A stretch of 7,931 nt of DNA from an uncultured Lachnospiraceae bacterium (GTDB taxonomy: Bacteria; Bacillota; Clostridia; Lachnospirales; Lachnospiraceae). The translations under genes were made by a program, and so were the position numbers. Shown piece after piece: positions 1 through 6,752 of this stretch. The notes beneath the pieces are model-generated. The model saw nothing but the letters and a program-made list of their open reading frames with translations, was not told the DNA's origin and made no database searches. The stretch lies in contig CAJKQE010000103.1 in NCBI GenBank assembly GCA_905201915.1, forward strand, positions 1-7,931, given 5' to 3'. Position 1 is the first letter of the stretch. Each line of letters starts with the position of its first letter.

Positions 1-1056
1 CGTTAAAAGCCGCATACTTGATACGCCCAAATCCCGTAAAATCTGTGCGCCGATATAATATTCCCGTTCATCGCCTGAAAAGCCTAATGCAAGGTTTGCT
101 TCTAACGTGTCCATTCCCTGCTCTTGCAGCTCATAGGCACGCAGCTTATTGATAAGCCCGATACCCCGTCCTTCCTGCCGCATATAGAGCAAGATACCCC
201 GTCCCTCTTTTTCAATCTGCGTCATGGCTGAAGCAAATTGCTGTCCGCAATCACAGCGTAGGGAGCCAAAGGTATCACCGGTCAAACATTCCGAATGAAC
301 ACGGCATAGAATATGTTTCCCATCTCCGATTTCCCCTTTTACAAGAGCAATATGATGTTCTCCATTTAGCTTATTTACAAAACCATATGCGATAAAATCC
401 CCATATTTGGTCGGCATTTTTACAGTTGTTACCCGCTCGACCAAATGGTCATGGCACTTACGGTAATTTTGCAAATCTTGTATGGTAATAAATTTTATTC
501 CAAAACGCTCTGCCAGTTCAAAAAGCTCTGTTGTTCTCATCATCGTTCCATCTTCACGCATGATTTCACAGCATAATCCACATTCTTTTAATCCAGCCAA
601 CCGGCATAAATCTACAGTTGCTTCCGTGTGCCCGTTTCTCTCTAACACACCATTTTTCTTTGCAAGCAGTGGAAACATATGTCCAGGTCTACGGAAATCC
701 TCTGGCTTTACATTTTCCTCCACACATGCAAGGGCGGTGATTGAGCGTTCAGCAGCAGAAATTCCGGTAGAAGTTGTTACATGGTCAATAGAAACAGTAA
801 AAGCCGTTTCATGGTTATCGGTATTTCTTTCTACCATTTGCGGAATTTTGAGCTTGCTTACATAGTCCTCTGACATAGGCATACAAATCAGCCCTTTTCC
901 GTAGGTCGCCATAAAGTTAATATTTTCCGTTGTTGCGAATTGTGCTGCGCAGATAAAATCCCCTTCATTTTCCCGTTCCGCATCATCTGTTACTAAAATT
1001 ATTTTTCCTTTTTTCAAATCTTCAAGTGCCTCTTCGATTTTATGAAACGCTGCCAT
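1..1056 (-). CDS. ribBA: RibBA: 3,4-DHBP synthase / GTP cyclohydrolase II, C-terminus cut by window edge
   Basis: Bifunctional cytoplasmic enzyme feeding both branches of riboflavin synthesis. The RibB half makes 3,4-dihydroxy-2-butanone 4-phosphate from ribulose 5-phosphate; the RibA half opens GTP. 352 codons are visible, open to base 1 and ending in SSMRLLT, where the family usually has roughly 45 more residues. RibB domain, about 1-200: acidic DDAERENEGD at 24-33, STGISAAER at 96-104, RRPGHMFPL at 122-130, HTEATVDLCRLAG at 143-155. RibA domain, about 205 onward: zinc ligands C257, C268 and C270 in C-x10-C-x-C (CLTGDTFGSLRCDC) and RQEGRGIGL at 293-301. The ATG at 1056-1054 is preceded by TAGGAGG (1064-1070), whose TAG is the ribE stop codon; 11 bases separate the two genes, so they are co-transcribed and probably coupled. 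All key motifs look intact. Confidence 0.96.
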   Translation of the reverse strand, partial: MAAFHKIEEALEDLKKGKIILVTDDAERENEGDFICAAQFATTENINFMATYGKGLICMPMSEDYVSKLKIPQMVERNTDNHETAFTVSIDHVTTSTGISAAERSITALACVEENVKPEDFRRPGHMFPLLAKKNGVLERNGHTEATVDLCRLAGLKECGLCCEIMREDGTMMRTTELFELAERFGIKFITIQDLQNYRKCHDHLVERVTTVKMPTKYGDFIAYGFVNKLNGEHHIALVKGEIGDGKHILCRVHSECLTGDTFGSLRCDCGQQFASAMTQIEKEGRGILLYMRQEGRGIGLINKLRAYELQEQGMDTLEANLALGFSGDEREYYIGAQILRDLGVSSMRLLT

Positions 1057-1067
1057 GCGACATCCTC

Positions 1068-1709
1068 CTAATAACCATATTTCTCTAAAAATTCCTTTGT
1101 GATATGACTGTCCGTGTTCTGTTTGAAAGACAAGAATTTTCCAACATATTTTCCAACTATATCTGCTTCCAGATTGACAGAATCACCCTCTTTTCGCTCA
1201 TTCAATACTGTTTGTCTGACGGTATGGGGAATCGCTGAAATAGAAAATCTATCTCTGTCGGCTTTGGCAATTGTCAAACTGATACCGTCGATTGCAACAG
1301 AACCTTTTTCTACAACATACCTCATGATTTCCGGGTTTGTATGTATGGTAAACCAGACCGCATTATCATCTTTTTGTATGTACACGATTTTGCCTGTGCC
1401 ATCTATATGTCCGGAGACAATGTGTCCTCCAAATCTTCCGCTTGCCGACATTGCTCGTTCCAGATTCACATGACCACCAGGGATAAGGGCTGCCAGTGCA
1501 GAACGGTTTAAGGTTTCGTGCATAACGTCCGCAACAAATGAGCCTGAGTACAGGGCTGTAACAGTTAGACAAACTCCATTTACTGCAATACTATCCCCTA
1601 TTTTCATATCCTCCAGCACTGTTTTCGCACAAACTTCAAGGACGACGGAAAGCTGTCCTTTTTTGATTTTATGAACCGTTCCGATTTCCTCAATGATTCC
1701 CGTAAACAC
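1068..1709 (-). CDS. ribE: Riboflavin synthase, alpha chain
   Basis: Catalyses the last step of riboflavin synthesis, dismutation of two 6,7-dimethyl-8-ribityllumazine molecules. The 213-aa protein has the family's two tandem lumazine-binding barrels. Barrel one (about 1-97) has MFTGIIEEIG at the N-terminus, SIAVNGVCLTV at 40-50 and HETLNRSAL at 64-72. Barrel two (about 98-200) has GGHIVSGHIDG at 94-104 across the join, GSVAIDGISLTI at 136-147 and SISAIPHTVRQT at 156-167. The start is GTG at 1709-1707, fixed by the conserved MFTGI. It lies inside the end of ribD (20-base overlap) with GAGGT at 1718-1722 eight bases upstream, so translation is probably coupled to ribD. Length and motifs are normal. 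The gene is called ribE in Bacillus-style naming and ribC in E. coli. Confidence 0.96.
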   Translation of the reverse strand: MFTGIIEEIGTVHKIKKGQLSVVLEVCAKTVLEDMKIGDSIAVNGVCLTVTALYSGSFVADVMHETLNRSALAALIPGGHVNLERAMSASGRFGGHIVSGHIDGTGKIVYIQKDDNAVWFTIHTNPEIMRYVVEKGSVAIDGISLTIAKADRDRFSISAIPHTVRQTVLNERKEGDSVNLEADIVGKYVGKFLSFKQNTDSHITKEFLEKYGY

Positions 1710-2796
1710 TTTGCTCTACCTCACTTTCAATCAGAAAATCTTCACCCAGCGGAAGAACACAGCTATTCTTTAATCGGAAAGCCGCAGTAGGATAGCAAAT
1801 GCCCTCTCCCTCTATCGGAGTTTTTGCAGCCTGTCCACCAAATAATTTAGGTGCGATATAAGCCTGCACTTTCTGTACAATACCGCTGGAAAGAGCTGCC
1901 CAATTTAACGTCCCTCCACCCTCCAGCAAAATGCTGTCAATCTGTTTTTCCCCTAATAAATACATAAGCTGTTCTAAATCCACATGACCGTTTCTTTCCT
2001 CGACAAGCAGGACATGGCAGCCTTTTTTCTCATACAAGGCACATCTTTCTGCGTCCCTGCAACAGGTTGCAATTATTGTAGGAATCTGCTTTGCTGTGGA
2101 AACAACGTTCGCACTTAGAGGTATGCGAAGCGTGGTGTCACAAATAATGCGAATCGGATTTTTTCCACCCTCTATCCGGCAGGTAAGCTGTGGGTCGTCT
2201 GTCAATATTGTTCCGATCCCTGCCATAATTGCAGCATATCGGTGACGCTGCTGTGCGACATGGCGTCGTGCCGTTTCGCCCGTGACCCATTTTGACGCTC
2301 CTGTTTTAGTTGAAATTTTTCCGTCCATTGTCATGGCATACTTCATCACTACAAAAGGACGCTTGGTTTGAATGTAATGGAAAAACACTTCATTGAGCCT
2401 CTCGCAGTCCTCCTGTAAAATATGTTCTGTCACCAAAATCCCTTGTTTTTTTAGAATTTGTATTCCTTTTCCGCTGACAAGGGGATTGGGGTCACCAGAA
2501 CCGATTACTACCCGTTCAATGCCTGCTTCCATGATTGCATTGATGCAGGGCGGCTGCTTTCCATAATGGCAGCAAGGTTCTAAAGTCACATACATGGTCG
2601 CACCTTTTGGATTTTCTGTACATGCCGCTAACGCATTACGTTCTGCATGAGCTTCGCCATATTTTTCGTGCCAACCCTGCCCGATTATCCGTCCTTCCTT
2701 TACAATGACAGCTCCTACCATAGGGTTAGGAGAAGTAAAACCGCATCCTTTTTTTGCAAGCTGTAATGCGATTTTCATATAATCACTGTCATTCAC
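1690..2796 (-). CDS. ribD: RibD: bifunctional deaminase/reductase of riboflavin synthesis
   Basis: Performs two consecutive steps after GTP ring opening: deamination of the diaminopyrimidine, then reduction of its ribosyl side chain with NADPH. Numbered from the GTG start, the 368-aa protein has an N-terminal cytidine-deaminase-like domain (about 1-143) with SPNPMVGAVIV at 22-32, HAE at 50-52 (zinc ligand H50, catalytic E52) and PCCHYGKQPPC at 74-84 (zinc ligands C75 and C84). The C-terminal reductase domain (about 146-360) has RPFVVMKYAMTMDGKIS at 146-162, GIGTILTDDPQL at 193-204 and LLEGGG at 290-295. A longer reading from TTG at 2832 is open, but it would start inside the terminator hairpin. 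The GTG at 2796-2794 follows GGAGGTGA with ideal spacing. First gene of the operon, controlled by the FMN riboswitch leader upstream. Confidence 0.96.
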   Translation of the reverse strand: MNDSDYMKIALQLAKKGCGFTSPNPMVGAVIVKEGRIIGQGWHEKYGEAHAERNALAACTENPKGATMYVTLEPCCHYGKQPPCINAIMEAGIERVVIGSGDPNPLVSGKGIQILKKQGILVTEHILQEDCERLNEVFFHYIQTKRPFVVMKYAMTMDGKISTKTGASKWVTGETARRHVAQQRHRYAAIMAGIGTILTDDPQLTCRIEGGKNPIRIICDTTLRIPLSANVVSTAKQIPTIIATCCRDAERCALYEKKGCHVLLVEERNGHVDLEQLMYLLGEKQIDSILLEGGGTLNWAALSSGIVQKVQAYIAPKLFGGQAAKTPIEGEGICYPTAAFRLKNSCVLPLGEDFLIESEVEQSVYGNH

Positions 2797-2800
2797 AGTA

Positions 2801-2808
2801 TCACCTCC
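2801..2808 (-). promoter_or_regulatory. ribD ribosome binding site (decides GTG start)
   Basis: GGAGGTGA is a full-length match to the anti-Shine-Dalgarno sequence, four bases before GTG (seven to eight counted from GGAGG). It excludes the upstream in-frame TTG at 2832. It follows directly on the leader terminator, so it is transcribed only when the terminator is not formed. Confidence 0.85.
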
Positions 2809-2810
2809 AC

Positions 2811-2847
2811 AAATAGAAAATGCCTTGAACAAAATCGTTCAAGGCAA
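2811..2847 (-). terminator. Riboswitch-controlled intrinsic terminator before ribD
   Basis: On the minus strand a perfect 10-bp stem, TGCCTTGAAC/GTTCAAGGCA (2846-2821), closes a 6-base loop and is followed by TTTTCTATTT (2820-2811). It lies directly ahead of the ribD ribosome binding site, where FMN riboswitches of Firmicutes usually place their terminator. The expected behaviour is that FMN-bound aptamer favours this hairpin and stops transcription. That role is inferred from the family; the hairpin itself is directly visible. Confidence 0.85.
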
Positions 2848-2856
2848 AAGCAAAAG

Positions 2857-2950
2857 AGCGCAGGGAATACCTGTGCAAATATAAAGCTCTGGAATATAAA
2901 ATATCCCAGAGCAATCGCTTTACACGCAGAAAAGAAAACTTTCCTGCGCT
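2857..2950 (-). promoter_or_regulatory. Expression platform of the rib leader with mutually exclusive hairpins
   Basis: Between aptamer and terminator, three pairings are visible. Hairpin A (2948-2925) pairs CGCAGGAAAG with CTTTTCTGCG across a TTTT loop, with one G-U pair. Hairpin B (2912-2886) pairs GCTCTGGGATAT with ATATTCCAGAGC across TTT, with one G-U pair. A long-range stem pairs AGCGCAGG (2950-2943) with CCTGCGCT (2864-2857), encloses hairpin B and is followed by CTTTTGCTTTT. Hairpin A and the long-range stem use the same 5' arm, so only one can form. This looks like a two-state switch between aptamer and terminator; the direction of the switch cannot be read from sequence alone. Confidence 0.6.
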
Positions 2951-2954
2951 TCTT

Positions 2955-3063
2955 AATCTTCTTTCATCCAGACTATACTGTCGGCTTCGGAGTTTCACCG
3001 AATCATGCCTTGCGGCTCGTGGGCTATACCACCGGTAGGGAATTGCACCCTGCCCTGAAGATT
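2955..3063 (-). ncRNA. FMN riboswitch (RFN element)
   Basis: Metabolite-sensing aptamer in the 5' leader of the rib operon; it binds flavin mononucleotide and represses expression. The outer P1 helix is AATCTTC (3063-3057) with GAAGATT (2961-2955). Inside are the conserved blocks GGGCAGGGTG, AATTCCCTACCGG, AGCCCACGAGC, GATTCGGTG and AAGCCGACAGTATAGTCTGG, all in consensus order. P4 is a minimal GCC-GCAA-GGC hairpin with a GNRA loop. It begins about 13 bases after the likely transcription start. Confidence 0.97.
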
Positions 3064-3082
3064 TTATTCAATTTACAGGATA

Positions 3083-3111
3083 AGTATAATCATCTGTTCA
3101 ATAGTTGTCAA
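3083..3111 (-). promoter_or_regulatory. Sigma-A promoter of the rib operon
   Basis: TTGACA (3111-3106), a 17-base spacer, and TATACT (3088-3083) make a near-perfect housekeeping promoter. The transcript would start near G3076 and enter the FMN aptamer at 3063. The promoter lies about 50 bases past the end of the IS30 remnant, so it survived the rearrangement there. No operator is apparent; control is expected at the riboswitch. Confidence 0.9.
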
Positions 3112-3162
3112 GATTTTTTAGGAATAATGGGCTGCTGCCTGTTCAAATTCTTGTGTGTTACT

Positions 3163-3381
3163 TTACCGCACATGAGCATTCCCCTTGGTGCTCTTACGAA
3201 CCGGTGTACCACGCCGCAGCTCGTTTGTAATGGTGGATGGAGCGCAGCCCACCTCTCTGGCAATGGCCCGTATGCCAAGGCCCTGCTGTTTGAGGGCCTT
3301 AATGGCACCCCGTTCTACCATACTGAGATGCTGTCCCTTCTTGCGTTCTGCAGCTACTGTGATATAATCTTGGTAGTCCAT
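3163..3381 (-). pseudogene. IS30-family transposase, N-terminal fragment (72 codons)
   Basis: Only the N-terminal DNA-binding part of an IS30-type transposase remains. RKKGQHLSMVERGAIKAL (13-30) and GIRAIAREVGCAPSTITNEL (36-55) form the helix-turn-helix that recognises the terminal repeats, followed by RRGTPVRKSTKGNA as in intact relatives. The frame then stops at codon 73. Full-length IS30 transposases run about 320-400 residues with a DDE catalytic core; none of that core is seen in any minus-strand frame before the rib promoter, so this is a truncation rather than one frameshift. The ATG at 3381 has GGGAGG (3390-3395) upstream. It cannot transpose, though the fragment might still bind IS30 ends. 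Confidence 0.8.
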
Positions 3382-3450
3382 AGTGATTGCCTCCCATAGT
3401 GAATTTGGTGTAGCAACTTCATTCTACCACGGGAAAAAATCACTATGGAC
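3376..3450. repeat. 13-bp perfect inverted repeat spanning the IS30 transposase start codon
   Basis: Arms GTCCATAGTGATT (3376-3388) and AATCACTATGGAC (3438-3450) are exact reverse complements. A third partial copy, CCATAGTGA, lies at 3394-3402 beside the ribosome binding site. The transposase ATG is inside one arm. In RNA read through from outside, the arms would pair and hide the start codon; RNA from the internal promoter would lack the upstream arm. Confidence 0.75.
3421..3429 (-). promoter_or_regulatory. Extended -10 promoter of the IS30 transposase
   Basis: TGGTAGAAT (3429-3421) matches an extended -10 element (TGn-TAGAAT); no good -35 hexamer is seen at the right spacing. A start near 3414 falls between the two arms of the 13-bp inverted repeat. 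Confidence 0.45.
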
Positions 3451-3511
3451 TTTTCTCTTCAAGTGTCCAACTTGATTTTACAATCAACCGTTTATAAATA
3501 ATCTATTCTGT

Positions 3512-5011
3512 TCAAAATAAAACGACATCTTCTATATTATGACCGCTTTCAGAAAATATCTTTTGTAAATTATTCTGAAAACAATTCGCATTGTAATTGT
3601 TTAACTTAACGATAATCAATTTGCTTTTTGCACGTGTAACCGCTACATAATGGTTGTATATACTCGACATATCAGACAATCGATAATCCTCTGAAAATAC
3701 AATTACCTGTTCAAACTCCAATCCCTTTGAAGAGTGGAATGTAATTGCGATGTGTTTGTATTTATCCGCTTCAAATGCCACATGAAAACTGGTATCAGAA
3801 ATTGTTTTGAATAATTTGTTTATGTGATCAGGGCGAGTATCATATCCAAGATATTCAGCCAATGCTGTGACACACGAGCCGAAAGACTGCTCATCATCTA
3901 TAGTCTCTTCAATTCTTTTGAGTAATCTTTTTACGGTGGATACTGTTTTGCGACTTTCATTTCCTTCAACAGGTATTTCTGAAATTACATCATATGCAGA
4001 ATACTTTTCAATTATAAGGTATTTAGCAATTGCTGTATAAAGCCACGCTGTATCTGTTGTAATATCAGCAATAGGAGTCTGTGGGATATAAACATACTCT
4101 AAACCGTTTGTTGTTAATTCGCTTGCTCCTATTCGTGCGTTATCATTAGAAAACCGCAATAATGCTGACTTTTTATCGGGAACAATATTAGACAATACTT
4201 CTGTTGCCCAATTTGCCTTTGTAGGAGAAAGCCACACAATATTATCTATATTTTCCGTAGGATTGTAAAGACTTCTTGTCTCATCACATAATAGATTAGA
4301 ATAATTCTGTATTTGTTGACAAGAGCGAAAATTATCTCCCATAAATATCTTTTTAAAATTGGGTTTGTTCCAGATGCTTTTAAAAGCCTCTGGATAAGCA
4401 CCCCTCCATATATAAATCGATTGTTTTTCATCTCCCACAACAAAGGTTTCGATATTCAATTCATCACATAAATACATAAAAAATTTATGCATTGATTTGT
4501 CGCAATCTTGATATTCATCGATATATATTTTAAAATATTTTGCTTGAAGATAAAGCCTACAAGCCGAAGAATTTTCTACAATTTCTTGAGCCAAATCAAA
4601 AATAAAGTTCCTTTTATTATCTCGATATGAGCAGAGGATACCTTCATTCCTTATTTTTTCAATAGCTTCTTGAAAAGTATCAACTTTAGCTGAATAGTCC
4701 GTACTCATGTCCAAATCGAAATCAGCACCATAGACATCCTTCATAAAAGGCTTTATAACTTCCTCAATAACGAAACTGTTATTTGTTCCAATGAAGTGTT
4801 GAACTACATCGACAGACAATCTATCCTTTATTTCTTGTGCTGCTTTTATTGTAAAAGTAATTGCAGCAATAACTTTATGTGTATGATTATCATCAATTTC
4901 CTTAGCAATTTTATTAACCATTGTATGGGTTTTTCCTGTTCCTGCACTTGCCCTTACTATTAAGTTACCGGGAGTTTCTACTATTTTTTCTTGAATTGGA
5001 GATAGTTTCAT
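3512..5011 (-). CDS. gajB: GajB-like UvrD/Rep-type superfamily 1A helicase of a Gabija system
   Basis: Second component of a Gabija-type anti-phage system; GajB is known to associate with GajA and to be activated by DNA ends. Numbered from the chosen ATG, the 499-aa protein keeps the SF1A helicase motifs in order: Q-motif region PIQEKIV (5-11), Walker A ASAGTGKT (21-28), motif Ia ITFTIKAAQEI (51-61), motif II DEYQD (165-169), motif III GDEKQSIYIWRGA (193-205), motif IV NFRS (227-230), motif V FHSSKGLEFEQVIVF (425-439) and motif VI YVAVTRAK (455-462). It is shorter than UvrD, Rep or PcrA (about 670-750 aa) but matches GajB (about 500 aa). ATG at 5011 follows AAGGAGG; an in-frame ATG at 5032 has no such site. 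It overlaps gajA by ATGA, so it is translationally coupled. No strong terminator follows. Confidence 0.9.
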   Translation of the reverse strand: MKLSPIQEKIVETPGNLIVRASAGTGKTHTMVNKIAKEIDDNHTHKVIAAITFTIKAAQEIKDRLSVDVVQHFIGTNNSFVIEEVIKPFMKDVYGADFDLDMSTDYSAKVDTFQEAIEKIRNEGILCSYRDNKRNFIFDLAQEIVENSSACRLYLQAKYFKIYIDEYQDCDKSMHKFFMYLCDELNIETFVVGDEKQSIYIWRGAYPEAFKSIWNKPNFKKIFMGDNFRSCQQIQNYSNLLCDETRSLYNPTENIDNIVWLSPTKANWATEVLSNIVPDKKSALLRFSNDNARIGASELTTNGLEYVYIPQTPIADITTDTAWLYTAIAKYLIIEKYSAYDVISEIPVEGNESRKTVSTVKRLLKRIEETIDDEQSFGSCVTALAEYLGYDTRPDHINKLFKTISDTSFHVAFEADKYKHIAITFHSSKGLEFEQVIVFSEDYRLSDMSSIYNHYVAVTRAKSKLIIVKLNNYNANCFQNNLQKIFSESGHNIEDVVLF

Positions 5012-6687
5012 TCGGCAACCTCCTTCAAACATGCAAAGTTGTAATGATTATAGATTGTTCTGCAATCTGTATCCGAAAGTGTCTCAATCAACTCCACCAT
5101 ATGATAGTGCTTTGCATCTTGTAAATATTTAACAGGATTATCATTATCCAATAAAGCTGATAATCTATCATGCAAAAACTCGTCTAAATCATTTTCTAAA
5201 TCCACTTTTGATAAGAAAATATGAAAGTCACTTCGTATTTTATCCAAAGTATTTATATTTGAATTATATAAACTCCTCTTGGCAGAAACAGAATTCTCTT
5301 GAATTTGTTTGGTAGGCAGACGCTTTTCCCCAATATAATTATTACAGCGTGAAAAGCCTAAAACGCTATATGTACCTTTTCCTGTTACCGCTCTCAAATC
5401 ATTGTCAGTTTTTACCACATTAAAAATTTCAAGTTCATCCAGGATAGAAAAATATGTTTCAAATCCCACACCATCAACTGGTAAAATATATATTCCATCT
5501 ACTTCATAAAAAGGATGCACTACTGAAAGGACTTTGCTAAATAGCATATATTCAGATGGTCCTTCAACCAAAAGTACTTTGTTAGCAAAGATTGCTTCTG
5601 ACAAACAACGGTTTAACATTTTCCTGTTTTTCTCATAAGTATCAGGCACTTTATAAAATGTGCTAATACTATTGATTTTTCGCTCACTATATATTCGAAC
5701 TAAATTTACATTATCCATTTCATAAAGAACAAAAGGCGAATGAGTTGTTACAAACAAGTATGTGTATTTGCTATCGGTAAAAAGTATTTGTGATAATGCA
5801 ATCTGCATAGACTTATGAAGATGGTTTTCAGGCTCCTCAATTAAAAACAAATTGATTTTCTTTTCCGCATTTTCATCTGACAGTATGTCGTATATTGAAT
5901 ATGCCAATAACTTTTTCCTACCTTCCCCAGCAGTAGGATATAAATTATCATCATTATCTTGTTTAATATATGGTATAATATTTGAGTACAATCCCTTTAC
6001 TGCGATTTCGGATTTTATTGAAACAGATATCCCTTCATCATGGAATTTTTGATATTCTGGCGTAAGTTTATCCTCAAATTCTTTAATTCCAGACAGAGAA
6101 GCAATATGACCATTCAAATCATCAACTGTATTTTGAATTTTTGCCAGAATATCTTTATCTTCGTCCTTTTCATTTCTGACAAGCTGGCTCACATTCTTTT
6201 TAAATAGGGAATACAAATCAACATAAGAGTCAATATAAATGACATTAAATACATAATCTATTTCATATAGATATCCTCTTTGCTTCATTTCGTAAAGATG
6301 ATTAATATCGCCACCCCACGATAATATCGGTAGAGCGAGCATTTCTGTTTTGCTATATTCTGCAAAAAGCTTTATATATACCTTATTATGCTCACTTAGC
6401 AATGCACCTTTTAGCTGTGCACGGAGTTTTTGACAATCGCTGTCAGCAACATCACTAATATCTATAGTAACAACAATCTCAATTGGTTTATCAAGCTGCT
6501 TATTATGAAAATCCGAATCTAAAAGGTTTTGTTTACGAATATCTTTATCAAATACATATCGTAGAGCGTACAAGAAATTTGTTTTCCCCACATCATTTAG
6601 ACCAAAAAATATGTTTTTATTTGATAAGTCAAGTTCAACATTATCAAAATTTCTAAAATTTTTAATAACTACTTTTTCAAATTTCAT
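5008..6687 (-). CDS. gajA: GajA-like ABC ATPase-TOPRIM endonuclease of a Gabija system
   Basis: OLD-family nuclease subunit of Gabija; GajA nicks DNA and is inhibited by nucleotides, so phage-driven nucleotide depletion is thought to release it. The 559-aa protein (chosen ATG) starts with an SMC/ABC-like ATPase: FRNFDNVELDLS (11-22), Walker A GLNDVGKTN (29-37), signature-like PTAGEGRKKLL (251-261), Walker B NLFLIEEPENHLH (279-291) and H-loop THSPF (315-319). A TOPRIM domain follows: VLLVEGPSE (371-379), DGVGFETYFSILDEL (405-419), KTDNDLR (426-432) with the acidic pair D428/D430, and SKVDLENDLDEFL (493-505). All catalytic acids look present. GajA is usually near 570-580 aa. ATG at 6687 has GGTGA upstream; an in-frame ATG at 6708 is possible and would add seven residues. 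It has its own promoter and is coupled to gajB. Confidence 0.9.
   Translation of the reverse strand: MKFEKVVIKNFRNFDNVELDLSNKNIFFGLNDVGKTNFLYALRYVFDKDIRKQNLLDSDFHNKQLDKPIEIVVTIDISDVADSDCQKLRAQLKGALLSEHNKVYIKLFAEYSKTEMLALPILSWGGDINHLYEMKQRGYLYEIDYVFNVIYIDSYVDLYSLFKKNVSQLVRNEKDEDKDILAKIQNTVDDLNGHIASLSGIKEFEDKLTPEYQKFHDEGISVSIKSEIAVKGLYSNIIPYIKQDNDDNLYPTAGEGRKKLLAYSIYDILSDENAEKKINLFLIEEPENHLHKSMQIALSQILFTDSKYTYLFVTTHSPFVLYEMDNVNLVRIYSERKINSISTFYKVPDTYEKNRKMLNRCLSEAIFANKVLLVEGPSEYMLFSKVLSVVHPFYEVDGIYILPVDGVGFETYFSILDELEIFNVVKTDNDLRAVTGKGTYSVLGFSRCNNYIGEKRLPTKQIQENSVSAKRSLYNSNINTLDKIRSDFHIFLSKVDLENDLDEFLHDRLSALLDNDNPVKYLQDAKHYHMVELIETLSDTDCRTIYNHYNFACLKEVAE
5019..5025 (-). promoter_or_regulatory. 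gajB ribosome binding site inside the gajA 3' end
   Basis: AAGGAGG lies seven bases before the ATG at 5011-5009 and within the last codons of gajA. It selects this start over the ATG at 5032, which would place the binding site inside the coding region. Together with the ATGA overlap it indicates near-stoichiometric production of the two proteins. Confidence 0.85.
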
Positions 6688-6715
6688 ATATGTTCTTTCA
6701 CCATCCATCTTGTTT

Positions 6716-6737
6716 GTATAATAAGAAAATTATACCA
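6716..6737 (-). promoter_or_regulatory. gajA extended -10 promoter overlapped by a palindrome
   Basis: TGGTATAAT (6737-6729) is a perfect extended -10 element. The best -35 candidate is ATGATT (6756-6751) with a 16-base spacer, which is weak and overlaps the end of the DUF2971 gene. The predicted start is near 6722. A 7-bp perfect inverted repeat, GTATAAT-TTTCTT-ATTATAC on the minus strand (6735-6716), covers the -10 box and the start, where a repressor would sit. Operator function is an inference; such AT-rich palindromes can occur by chance. Confidence 0.55.
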
Positions 6738-6752
6738 TTATTCCATAATTAA

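Larger units (their letters stand above)
3163..3475 (-). mobile_element. Left-end remnant of an IS30-family insertion sequence
   Basis: The transposase fragment and its upstream non-coding end are preserved, including AAGTTGGACACTTGAAGAG (3473-3455), which probably contains the left terminal repeat. The outer boundary near 3475 is an estimate. No right-end inverted copy of that sequence was found between 3163 and the rib promoter, which fits loss of the catalytic part and the right end. Just outside the element, TTGATT-GTAA-AATCAA (3487-3472) is a weak AT hairpin. Confidence 0.6.

Noticed and set aside
482..865. Plus-strand open frame opposite ribBA
   Set aside because: It is a shadow of a strongly conserved minus-strand gene, with no ribosome binding site or recognisable domain. 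The same applies to the plus-strand frames at 1114, 3010, 4921 and 5852.
2797..2832. N-terminal extension of ribD from TTG at 2832 (MFKAFSICGGDT)
   Set aside because: It would start within the terminator hairpin and include the ribosome binding site; GTG at 2796 has an ideal GGAGGTGA.
3163..3381. Treating the IS30 transposase as merely frameshifted
   Set aside because: Reading the other two minus-strand frames from 3163 to the rib promoter gives no IS30-like continuation or DDE core, and only about 50 bases remain, so it is a truncation.
3512..6687. PARIS, a solitary OLD nuclease or a RecBCD-like pair instead of Gabija
   Set aside because: The partner is a compact UvrD-like helicase directly coupled to a GajA-sized ATPase-TOPRIM protein; PARIS pairs an ATPase with a separate TOPRIM protein, and RecBCD-type subunits are far larger.
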